A DNA stretch of 35,484 nt from Bacillota bacterium. GTDB taxonomy: Bacteria > Bacillota > Sulfobacillia > Sulfobacillales > Sulfobacillaceae. The notes beneath the pieces were generated by a model. That model saw only the letters and a program-made list of their open reading frames with translations, did not search any database and had not been told where the DNA came from. Below, piece by piece: positions 9,070 through 16,659 of the stretch (its first letter is position 1; each line of letters opens with the position of its first letter). Made by a program: the position numbers and the translations under genes. The stretch covers positions 1-35,484 of the forward strand of contig JAKBWA010000045.1 of the NCBI GenBank assembly GCA_021841025.1, in the 5' to 3' direction.

Positions 9070-9543
9070 CTAGGTGCGAGCGGCACGACGCTTTATGGAT
9101 ATCCCCAAAGGAATCAATAACAAAAGAGGCAATCCGGCCGCCAAAGGGACTTCGGGCAGCTGGCCGCTGGCAAAGCCCGATTCGGACATTTCCACCTCGG
9201 TGTTCGTCCACGTGTCGCCTTGGGGCAATGTGATATTGGTGGTATATTGGCCAGCCTTCGTCACCTGACCGGAACTCTTGGGAAGCAGTGTGGTGTTCGA
9301 CGGGTTGGTTTTGGGTGCCGCATATACAGAAACGTATTGCCCCACCGCCAAACCTGACCAAGTCCATGTGGCCGTACCCTGCGTTGCGCTCGTCTCGGTA
9401 ATGCTAATGGATCCGTTACCGCCATTCGCACTACGGACCATTTCCGTCGCTGTGGCTGCCATGGACGATCCACTCATGCCCAGCATTAGAGCGCCGGTAA
9501 CTCCTAAGGCTCCCACAGCACGCCAAATTGCAGTCGATTTCAT
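9070..9543 (-). CDS. Small secreted protein with PEP-CTERM-like C-terminal sorting signal (probable exosortase substrate)
   Basis: A 157-residue protein. Residues 1-30 form a signal peptide ending in an Ala-rich cleavage region (SSMAATA). Residues about 35-125 are Thr/Ser/Gly-rich with alternating hydrophobic residues, as in a beta-sandwich. The C-terminal 29 residues are a tripartite sorting tail: LPEVPLA (129-135), a hydrophobic helix (LPLLLLIPLGI) and a basic end (KRRAAR). This is the layout recognised by exosortases. The start at 9543 is preferred over the ATG at 9561 because AAAGGA lies 9 bases before it. The gene has its own terminator, and the exosortase gene follows 260 bases downstream. 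I recognise no family for the mature domain; it may be an abundant surface or matrix protein. Confidence 0.8.
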   Translation of the reverse strand: MKSTAIWRAVGALGVTGALMLGMSGSSMAATATEMVRSANGGNGSISITETSATQGTATWTWSGLAVGQYVSVYAAPKTNPSNTTLLPKSSGQVTKAGQYTTNITLPQGDTWTNTEVEMSESGFASGQLPEVPLAAGLPLLLLIPLGISIKRRAART

Positions 9544-9822
9544 CGAGATCGTTCCTTTCATGAGCCTATTCGATTAATGCACGAGCCACCCAGACCCTCT
9601 ATGGTGACAAGCACACTATAAGGACCGATTGCACAGTTGGCAGTGCCGCAGATGGTGTCAAATGAGGTCTCGCATTAATCGTGATCCACTTCAGGTTATC
9701 ACCAAAATAGAGACCTCAAGTGAGACTCTCTGTCTGTCGGCGCTTTGCTATACTGCTAGAAAAGTCTCGGCTCAGCAAAATTCCCGGGGACGGGGTCAGA
9801 ACATCAGGAAGGACGTCGTAAT
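9544..9822. promoter_or_regulatory. Divergent promoter region with a long inverted repeat
   Basis: The 279 bases separate the divergent sorting-tail gene and the GGDEF-EAL gene. A perfect 9-base inverted repeat, TGAGGTCTC (9663-9671) and GAGACCTCA (9710-9718), encloses an inner GTGAT/ATCAC pair. Toward the plus strand there is an extended -10 box, TGCTATACT (9746-9754). Toward the minus strand there is a TTGACA-like box (complement of 9656-9661) and a TATAGT-like box near 9615-9620, but their spacing does not fit one promoter. The repeat is a candidate operator or RNA structure serving both genes. Confidence 0.45.
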
Positions 9823-11580
9823 ATGTTGTCGTTCAAATCGACGGTGTTAACACAGACACCAGAAAGTGGGCTGGCGTTACGGTTTTGCTGCTGGTCGGAG
9901 AAAGATGCCGAACAGATGGCAGAGATGCCCTGGCAGGCCATTATGGACCGAGCTTTGGCAGGGCCTGGCGCCATGTTGAACCGAATCGGCCAAACCAAGG
10001 ATACGGTTAACCTGCCATCAGGTGCTGATGAGGCCGCCTTGGCGGCTGTCCGCGAGTTGTGCGAGCGGATCCAGAAGAATCCCGAACCCCAGTGGATGCG
10101 ACTTTCCCACGAACCAGAGGAAGGCACGTCCCGCTATGCACGGGATTTTCCCAGTGATGGCAATTTCAGCGGATATTGGCTAATGATTGCCGCCATCATT
10201 GACGAGTTGTTCGAATCCCAAACATCCGCGTCTGTTGTTCGGGAGTATCTAAAGACGGCTCTGAAACGGGTGCTGCTGGACGTTCACGTAAGCAGGGCAC
10301 AACATTTTACGGATTATGCCTTTCGTGACGTTGTCACGGCGTGCGCCAATCGTCTGGCCACACAGTTGCAACTGGACACGCTATTGGCTCAAAAGCACCC
10401 GTTTGTGTTGATTTCGGCCGATTTAGACGGATTTAAAGCGATCAATGACACATACGGTCACGCAGCTGGGGATGACGTCCTGAATACGGTGGCACAAAGG
10501 TGGCAGCGACTGATGCGCCAATCCGACTGGCTGGGGCGCTGGGGAGGCGATGAATTCGTGATGATTCTGTCCAACCCCTTGAGCACCGAGGCCGTTGTTC
10601 GTTTCGGGAACCGGATTCGTCAGACTTGTGAGGAACCCATCGTTCTGCCGCGATTCGGTGCTGTGCAGGTGTCGTCTTCTTATGGTTATGCGCGGTATCC
10701 GGAAGAAGGCCAAGACATGGCTCAAATTTTGTCGGTAGCCGACCAGAGGCTTTACACGATGAAACGATTTTTGGCATGCGGCATGGACCCGGCAGGGGCC
10801 GATGCCGGTGAGAGTGTGAAGTGGTCGGACCGTATTCGCCGAGCACTGGAAACAAATCGTATTGATGTGTACTACCAGCCGATTTTACGCAGCGATGTCA
10901 ATGTGCCCTTTCAATGGGAAGCTCTGGTTCGATACCGGGACAGGAATGGGGAAGTTCATTATCCGGCGGAGTTTTTGCCTGTTCTGCCCTCCGACGTGGT
11001 GCAGCAAATGGATCAGGCTGTTCTTCGACACGTCTTCGAAGATTTGAGCCGATGGCGCCTGCAAGATCACCGATGGACGGTGGCTATCAACGTTGACCCT
11101 GCCAGCTTGTCATCCGCCCGGTGGCAAGCGGATTTAATTCGGCTGCATCGGGACTTTCCTTTGGTGCAGTCGGAAGATATCACGTTCGAGATTCAGGAAT
11201 CTCAGAGAGTCGAAAGCCCTCACCTCCTGGACGCCTTTTATCGAATGCAGCAGCAGGGATATCAGATTGCACTGGATGATTTTGGCACAGGGGACAGTAC
11301 CTTGTCCCGATTGCAAAAGATGCCACTCAATACGATCAAAATTGATTCCACGGTGACTAGACAATGGCACTCAGATTCAGGACGAAGACTCATTCAGTCC
11401 ATCATTGGACTGGCTCGACCCATGGGTTTGGCTGTGGTTGCGGAAGGCGTGGAGAGCGCCGCACAACAAAACGTTTTGCGTCAGTGGGGCTGTGAGGCGG
11501 GGCAGGGCTGGTTTTACAGTGCCGCCATTCCCGCCGGGGACGTGGCAGGTTGGACGTTCGGCGGTGATTCGGGCCTGTGA
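9823..11580 (+). CDS. GGDEF-EAL cyclic di-GMP turnover protein
   Basis: A 585-residue soluble protein. Residues 1-165 form a domain I do not recognise. The GGDEF domain (about 180-315) has an intact GGDEF active site (241-245) and an intact RxxD inhibitory site (RQSD, 232-235), so diguanylate cyclase activity with product inhibition is possible. The EAL domain (about 335-575) keeps the residues needed for phosphodiesterase activity: EAL (366-368), Asn423, Glu456, DDFGTG (485-490), Lys506 in IKID, Glu541 in AEGVE and Gln561. Both halves therefore look competent; the net activity cannot be told from sequence. The start has AGGAAGGA about 9 bases upstream. It is divergent from the exosortase substrate gene and lies in a locus with a cyclic di-GMP riboswitch and an MshEN-type synthase, so it may set the local signal. 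Confidence 0.93.
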   Translation: MLSFKSTVLTQTPESGLALRFCCWSEKDAEQMAEMPWQAIMDRALAGPGAMLNRIGQTKDTVNLPSGADEAALAAVRELCERIQKNPEPQWMRLSHEPEEGTSRYARDFPSDGNFSGYWLMIAAIIDELFESQTSASVVREYLKTALKRVLLDVHVSRAQHFTDYAFRDVVTACANRLATQLQLDTLLAQKHPFVLISADLDGFKAINDTYGHAAGDDVLNTVAQRWQRLMRQSDWLGRWGGDEFVMILSNPLSTEAVVRFGNRIRQTCEEPIVLPRFGAVQVSSSYGYARYPEEGQDMAQILSVADQRLYTMKRFLACGMDPAGADAGESVKWSDRIRRALETNRIDVYYQPILRSDVNVPFQWEALVRYRDRNGEVHYPAEFLPVLPSDVVQQMDQAVLRHVFEDLSRWRLQDHRWTVAINVDPASLSSARWQADLIRLHRDFPLVQSEDITFEIQESQRVESPHLLDAFYRMQQQGYQIALDDFGTGDSTLSRLQKMPLNTIKIDSTVTRQWHSDSGRRLIQSIIGLARPMGLAVVAEGVESAAQQNVLRQWGCEAGQGWFYSAAIPAGDVAGWTFGGDSGL

Positions 11581-11604
11581 GCTCTGGGCTTGGGAGTGAG
11601 GATC

Positions 11605-11648
11605 CCAAGATTTTAGGTCCGGCGGACGCAAGCCGCCGGGATTCTTGG
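11605..11648. terminator. Strong bidirectional hairpin terminator
   Basis: CCGGCGG (11619-11625) pairs with CCGCCGG (11633-11639) over a 7-base loop, extended by CCAAGA (11605-11610) with TCTTGG (11643-11648). It lies between the convergent GGDEF-EAL and TauE-family genes. Confidence 0.7.
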
Positions 11649-11694
11649 CAGAATGATGCATAATGCGTCAAGAACATTCTCTTCAGGCTGAAAT

Positions 11695-12435
11695 TTAGGG
11701 AATGACCAGTTTTATACCCACCAAGGCCAGAACAACCAACACCAGATATTGAAAAGGTTTAGGTTTGATGCGAAAATGCAGTATGTTTCCGCTGACAAGG
11801 CCAATACCCACGGCTGGGAGGAGCCATGCTGCCGTGAGTACGGTATGCCTATTAAGCAATCCCAGAAAAAAATACAGAGCCCCTCGCACTACTGCATCAG
11901 TGACGGCAATAAACTGGAAAGACGCCCGGAAAGCCCGCTTGTTCAAGTGACGCATTTGCAGGTAAGCCACAATGGATGGCCCTCCGCCTCCGTAAAGACT
12001 TCCAATGACGCCCCCTAGGAACCCCAACGGCGCACCCCAGAATCTGGCAACGGATGGCATGCCTTCCGGTTTGGTTATTAGGGCATACAGCACGTACACT
12101 AAGATAAAAATACCCAACAGAACCGTGACACTTTGTGTGGGGAGTGCCTTGAGGATCCATGCTCCTATGATTAATCCGAAAATTGTAAAGATCCACAGCC
12201 ACGGCATTTCTGCCCAGGCGACTTCTTTAAAGTCATAGGATCCCAATGCCAGGGCCGCAACGGCACCGAGGAGAAAAACAACGGGCACGACTTCTTTAAT
12301 CGGTAAGAAAAAAATCAGCAAAGATACGGAGATCAACCCGGAACCGAACCCAATCATTCCACGGATGGCAAAAGCGGCCACAATTATGACACAGCTTATG
12401 ATGTAAGCGTCAAGCGCAAAATATCCGAAGTGCAC
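11695..12435 (-). CDS. TauE/SafE-family membrane transporter (sulfite/organosulfonate-type exporter)
   Basis: A 246-residue membrane protein with about seven or eight helices and the family's internal repeat: GMIGFGSGLISV in the first half and FLGGVIGSLYGGGGPSIVAYL in the second. Members move small anions such as sulfite, sulfoacetate or thiosulfate-related compounds; the substrate cannot be assigned. In a sulfur-oxidising acidophile a sulfur anion would fit, but that is inference. The GTG at 12435 is chosen because GAGGAGG lies 8 bases upstream; the longer frame begins with TTG and has no ribosome site. It appears to be a single-gene unit flanked by hairpins. I found no recognisable riboswitch in its leader. 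Confidence 0.85.
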   Translation of the reverse strand: MHFGYFALDAYIISCVIIVAAFAIRGMIGFGSGLISVSLLIFFLPIKEVVPVVFLLGAVAALALGSYDFKEVAWAEMPWLWIFTIFGLIIGAWILKALPTQSVTVLLGIFILVYVLYALITKPEGMPSVARFWGAPLGFLGGVIGSLYGGGGPSIVAYLQMRHLNKRAFRASFQFIAVTDAVVRGALYFFLGLLNRHTVLTAAWLLPAVGIGLVSGNILHFRIKPKPFQYLVLVVLALVGIKLVIP

Positions 12436-12668
12436 CGCCACAGCCTCCTCGCCCAAGACCCCGGGTCCCAATTACTGTAATTTTATGTCCGCAGTGAAAG
12501 TCTGGCAATGAGTTCTCGCGGGTGCCAGAATATTCGCGATCCTCGTTAGCCTGAGTTCTGTCCACCGGATAATGGTCATGGACCTGGGGAAGTTGCCGGA
12601 GGCTCCTAAAGAAGAGGACCGGTAAAGGCTTCGCATTCATACGCGGATATCCATTTTGCTGATAAATT

Positions 12669-12708
12669 ATGACGGCTCCGCGGCCAGGAGGACGCCCGGA
12701 GCCGTCAT
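12669..12708 (-). terminator. Hairpin terminator after the formamidase gene
   Basis: A perfect 12-base inverted repeat, ATGACGGCTCCG (12669-12680) and CGGAGCCGTCAT (12697-12708), is followed on the minus strand by an AT-rich AATTTAT stretch. It lies 36 bases past the formamidase stop and upstream of the TauE gene. Confidence 0.7.
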
Positions 12709-12743
12709 GAGGATGTGAAGATGGGGTTCTCTATCGCCCAGCA

Positions 12744-13907
12744 TTAACGGGGGAGGATATCGCGATCAAAAATCTCCATCGGGATTCCTAACGAAACGCA
12801 AGCATTGGGAATATCCACAACGCCTCCAATACGTCCTTCGACGGGGGCGGCACTGAGCAGGAGATAGGCCTGTTCTCGGCTAAAGCCGAAGTTTGTCAGG
12901 TAATGAATCGCTTGGAGAGCTGCCTGACGGTAGGCGACGGTGGCATCGAGATAATAGTTTTGGCCGTTTTCCACCGAAATCCCTTCAAAACTCAGATATC
13001 GCGAGTACCGGGGCTCGACCGGACCCGGCTGAAAAATCGGGCTGCTGACTCCGTACCGGCTCATCCCGCCTCGTATAATGTCAACCCCCAATTCAATCCA
13101 TCCCGACATTTCGATGGCGCCGCAGAAGGTCATTTCACCGTCACCCTGGGAAAAATGCAAGTCACCGACAGACAGTAAGGCATCTTTGACGTATACCGGA
13201 AAAAAGATGCGGGTACCTCGCGACAGGTTTTTAATGTCGACATTGCCTCCGTGTTCTCTGGGCGGGATGGTGCGGGCAGCCTCCTCCGCTGCGCGTTCGC
13301 GTTCCCTTCCTTGAAGCGTGCCCAATAGTGCATTGTCCGGCAGGGGCGGCAGACCTAAGGGGGGAATCCGGTGGGGATTGGTGGCTATGAGTTCTCGTTC
13401 GCGTTGGTTCCAGGTGTGGAGAAGATCATGGGACGGGGCACAGCCCATGAGACCCGGATGGGAAATTCCGGCAAAGCGAACGCCCGGGAGATGTCTTGAC
13501 GTCGCGTAAATGCCATGAAAGTCCCAAATGGCCTTGCGGGCTTCCGGGAAATAGTCTGCAAGAAAGCTCCCGCCGTTATTCTTGGAAAAGATCCCGGTAT
13601 ATCCCCATCCCTCCAGGGACCCGATGTCAAGAATGTCAACGACTAGAAGATCGCCGGGCATGGCACCTTTGATGGCGAAGGGTCCGCTCAGCATATGGGC
13701 GCGGGATAGATCAACCTGTTCAATGTCGGTGGCGCTGTCGTTGTTGCGAATTTGTCCGTCCGTCCATTCCAGACATTCGACTCGAAAGTCGTCTCCCGGG
13801 GCGACGGCGATTTCCGCAGGAATATCGGGGTGCCAACGGTTATGGCCGGGCAATTCCTGTTCAGTCATGGATTTAGCGGGATCCACATGAAATAGGGTTC
13901 GGGGCAT
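12744..13907 (-). CDS. Formamidase/acetamidase (FmdA/AmdA family)
   Basis: A 387-residue cytosolic hydrolase of the FmdA_AmdA family, which splits formamide (or acetamide) into the acid and ammonia. Family signatures are clear: a GAMPGDLLVVDILDI segment, a GGNVDIKNL segment, VGDLHFSQGDGE with its His and acidic residues, an EMSGW segment and a C-terminal VDIPNACVSLG. The length is about that of typical formamidases (near 400). The ATG start has AAAGGA 9 bases upstream. It lies 101 bases after the NCS1 transporter gene on the same strand, so uptake and hydrolysis of an amide-type nitrogen source is the simplest joint role. Whether formamide, acetamide or a formylated heterocycle is the real substrate cannot be told from sequence. 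Confidence 0.92.
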   Translation of the reverse strand: MPRTLFHVDPAKSMTEQELPGHNRWHPDIPAEIAVAPGDDFRVECLEWTDGQIRNNDSATDIEQVDLSRAHMLSGPFAIKGAMPGDLLVVDILDIGSLEGWGYTGIFSKNNGGSFLADYFPEARKAIWDFHGIYATSRHLPGVRFAGISHPGLMGCAPSHDLLHTWNQRERELIATNPHRIPPLGLPPLPDNALLGTLQGRERERAAEEAARTIPPREHGGNVDIKNLSRGTRIFFPVYVKDALLSVGDLHFSQGDGEMTFCGAIEMSGWIELGVDIIRGGMSRYGVSSPIFQPGPVEPRYSRYLSFEGISVENGQNYYLDATVAYRQAALQAIHYLTNFGFSREQAYLLLSAAPVEGRIGGVVDIPNACVSLGIPMEIFDRDILPR

Positions 13908-14008
13908 CGACAGTCATCCTTTCGTTTGGCACAATTTGCGTGATGCGTCCAACGGAAATTCATTTCCGGTCAATTGTCATAAGGGCTTTGTGAGAACACG
14001 TTGTGCTC

Positions 14009-15688
14009 TCAAACATCTTCCTCGCCAAGTTCCGGGTCTGATCCCTTGAGAGGTTCCCGGTGCCGGGAACCAATCTGGACAAGTTGACCTTGGGTTTTAC
14101 ACTGGTCGTGGCAGGCGGCTTCGAGACTGCAACATAATGAACACACTGTGCCGTCGTGATGGGGACACTGCATCATGTCGCGGGGCTCGAAAGAAAAGTC
14201 GCAGACTTGACAGCTTACCTCATTAGGGTGCCCCGCGATTTCAGGGCTGGTTCGGGCAATGTAATAACGGCCCCGGGTGATTACGGCGATCACAGGCGAA
14301 AGGACGAAGGCGAGAAGTAAGGATAAAAAAGGCGAAAAGGCTGCAAAGGTTGCACCGAACGCTCCAAAATAGGCGGCGATAGCGATAGCGGAGGCGATAA
14401 TCATCGACCCGAATCCGACGGGGTTGAAATGATACAAGTGCCCCCGCTTGAATTCGATATAGCTGGGGCTTAATTTCAACACAGGCTTGTTAATTACCAA
14501 GTCGGCGACAACGGCCCCAATCCAGGCCACGGCGACGTTGGAATAGAAGCCCAGAACCGTATTGAGAAAACTAAACACCCCGAGTTCCATCAGAGTCAGA
14601 GCAATTCCCACATTCAGCATCAACCATACAACGCGTCCCGGATGGGCATGGAAGATGCGGGAGAAGAAATTGGACCACGACAAAGACCCTGAGTAGGCAT
14701 TAGTCACATTAATCTTGACCTGGGATATCAGCACGAAAAATGTGCCAATGGTTAAGGCCATCGCGATGCTGGGGATCCACAAGTGCAAAGCATGTAAATA
14801 CATTTGGATAGGCTCATCCGCTTTGACGGGACCAACTTGAGGCGCCACAAAAGAGGCGAGAACCGAACCGCCGATTTGTTTTGCGGCTCCTAGAATGACC
14901 CACCCCGGACCAGCCAAAATGACTGCCCGCCACCATGCCCGTTTATTGCTTTCGGTCAAATCGGGCATGAATCTGAGGTAGTCGACTTGTTCCCCGATTT
15001 GGGCAATTAAAGACAAAACCACCCCGGCAGCGGCACCAAAGAGCAGAGCGTTAAAGGTTCCGTGCCCTTGGCTGCCGGCAAAGTGTGTCCAGTGACTGAA
15101 TATCGCGGGCTGTTTGGTGGCGATAACGATTAATGGCAACACCAGCAGTGCGAGCCAGACCGGTTGGGTCCAGACTTGCAGTTTAGACAAGAAGGTCATG
15201 CCATATATGACCAGGGGAATAATGGACACGGAGGCAATCAAGTAGCTCAACGCCAGCGGAATGCCAAAGTAGGCGGTAAGTGCTTGGGACATCACCGACC
15301 CTTCCAAAGAAAAGTAAATAATGGTGAAGGACGCATAGATCAAAGAAGTCAGGGTGGATCCGTAGTAGCCAAAACCCGCTCCACGGGTCAACAGATCCAT
15401 ATCGATATTATAACGTGCCGCATAATAGGCTATTGGGATCCCCGTTAGGAAGATGATAGCCGCTACCACAAGAATAGCGGTTAAGGCGTTGGAAAAGCCG
15501 TAACTTAGGGTAATGGAACCGCCAATGGCAAAGTCGGCGAGATACGCAATCCCTCCCAGTGCTGAACTGGCCACCGCAAATTCAGTCCAACGCCGGAATG
15601 ATTTTGGAGCATAACGTAACGCGTAATCCTCCATGACAGGATTGCTGACCAGGGAATTGAACCGCCTTTTGGAAAGCTTATTCACCAC
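14009..15688 (-). CDS. NCS1-family transporter with a cysteine-rich C-terminal tail
   Basis: A 559-residue protein with about 12 membrane helices, related to the nucleobase:cation symporter-1 group (nucleobases, allantoin, hydantoin and similar nitrogen compounds). The first 460 residues form the transporter. The last 78 are cytosolic and unusual: eight cysteines (493, 496, 508, 516, 519, 520, 526, 530) with three His residues, arranged as CxxC, a single C, CxxCC and CxxxC, like a pair of zinc-ribbon knuckles or a cluster site. Most NCS1 proteins end soon after the last helix. The start is a GTG-GTG pair; the first has a GGGGG tract about 6 bases upstream. The formamidase gene follows 101 bases downstream, so the two probably form a nitrogen-scavenging unit. 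The tail could sense metal or redox state or bind a partner; this is speculation. Confidence 0.82.
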   Translation of the reverse strand: MVNKLSKRRFNSLVSNPVMEDYALRYAPKSFRRWTEFAVASSALGGIAYLADFAIGGSITLSYGFSNALTAILVVAAIIFLTGIPIAYYAARYNIDMDLLTRGAGFGYYGSTLTSLIYASFTIIYFSLEGSVMSQALTAYFGIPLALSYLIASVSIIPLVIYGMTFLSKLQVWTQPVWLALLVLPLIVIATKQPAIFSHWTHFAGSQGHGTFNALLFGAAAGVVLSLIAQIGEQVDYLRFMPDLTESNKRAWWRAVILAGPGWVILGAAKQIGGSVLASFVAPQVGPVKADEPIQMYLHALHLWIPSIAMALTIGTFFVLISQVKINVTNAYSGSLSWSNFFSRIFHAHPGRVVWLMLNVGIALTLMELGVFSFLNTVLGFYSNVAVAWIGAVVADLVINKPVLKLSPSYIEFKRGHLYHFNPVGFGSMIIASAIAIAAYFGAFGATFAAFSPFLSLLLAFVLSPVIAVITRGRYYIARTSPEIAGHPNEVSCQVCDFSFEPRDMMQCPHHDGTVCSLCCSLEAACHDQCKTQGQLVQIGSRHREPLKGSDPELGEEDV

Positions 15689-16659
15689 GAGCGCCCCCTA
15701 TTAATAAAGTTGCATACAATTTCTTGAGTCTTTTCAAGAATAGCGAAACGATGAGAAAAATTTTTGTGTCAGACGAACAAAAAGTAACTAGACAACAATG
15801 ATTAACCAATAGGTGTACTCGGATGCTTCTTCGGCACGCGGGATTGTTCGTCAATGCTAAAAAGAGAAAATTATCAGGGGCCGGAATGAAATGTGAAGAT
15901 TTACCGACGAAGGAGAGAGACATGCTCCATTAATAGGAACCGGGTTGAACCAGCCCTGGGAAGAAAAAATTGGCACCAAAGTAGGCCAATACTAACCGTG
16001 GTGGAGAAAACATGGGAGGATGTCACTCATGGAGGAGAAAGGCGTATGTGTTCACCCTCGGGAAGAAGGGGCGCAGCCGGTGATGACTTCGCATGAGGAA
16101 TTTCAGGCGATCACCGCCCTCATGATAATTATTAACCCTAATAGTCATATCTAGCTCCTGGGTACTCTTATGAGGTGTGTTAAAACGGATTGACCAGAAC
16201 AAAACGAGCCACGTTGAGAGTCGCATGTCGCCTGCTTGTGCCATCCTTGTGGAATTAACCCTATTGAGAATTTGACATAAGGTACTATGAGGGTTGGCTG
16301 GTCACCTAATCTGATTATGCAACGACATAAATGGCCATCATTGTGATCGAGAGGGATTTCGCTGGGAAAAACCCAGACAAACAAACGCGATCCATGGACA
16401 GTGCGAATTTTCCTTCCAATTCCGAAGGAATTCGTTTGCTCTGTCGAATATCCTAGAAGCTCAAACACGCTGCTCACCGCGCAAGACCTTTAATCCGCTA
16501 GCAGGCGGATAGTCCCTGGGCCTAACAAACGGGGCTTAAGCTATTTGGTAAGGTTTGAGTCAAAAATTCGAAGGGGAGACTCGTTGCTACGAGAGAACAG
16601 GTCAGCTAAGGTACGAGGCCCAGTTGTGGTTAGAAACTCCCCGCGCCCTGAAACTGAAG
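15689..16659. other. Gene-poor interval with a possible operator and a structured short ORF
   Basis: No confident gene lies between the two NCS1 transporter genes. Just upstream of the proximal one, TTCTTGA and TCAAGAA (about 15721-15740) form a perfect 7-base inverted repeat with a 6-base spacer, a plausible repressor site. A 41-codon plus-strand frame with a good ribosome site occupies 16029-16154 (listed separately). From 16155 to 16659 there are only short frames; a 108-codon minus-strand frame (16151-16477, GTG start) lacks a good ribosome site and shows no known family. Confidence 0.5.
16029..16154 (+). CDS. Possible 41-residue small protein in a structured region
   Basis: The frame begins ATGGAGGAG with GGGAGG about 9 bases upstream, and ends in TAG at 16154. 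The product has charged N-terminal and hydrophobic C-terminal halves (ALMIII). The same bases form an RNA-like structure: CATGAGG (16092-16098) pairs with CCTCATG (16118-16124) around GGCG/CGCC (16106-16118). It could be a small protein, a leader peptide or a non-coding structure. I recognise no homologue. Confidence 0.25.
   Translation: MEEKGVCVHPREEGAQPVMTSHEEFQAITALMIIINPNSHI

Noticed and set aside
9761-9822. Possible second cyclic di-GMP riboswitch before the GGDEF-EAL gene (CTCAGCAAAATTCC)
   Set aside because: Only the first conserved segment is similar; the GACGCAAAGCC core and the closing GGGTTACC-type segment are absent.
12480-12640. Possible SAM-type riboswitch before the TauE gene (a CCGGCAAC-like stretch on the minus strand)
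   Set aside because: The other conserved SAM-I elements and the four-way junction cannot be found, so the match is probably chance.
15678-15923. An 81-codon minus-strand frame upstream of the NCS1 transporter
   Set aside because: It overlaps the transporter start and its likely promoter region and has no ribosome site.
16151-16477. A 108-codon minus-strand frame with a GTG start
   Set aside because: No convincing ribosome site, no family resemblance and an odd composition; left as part of the gene-poor interval.
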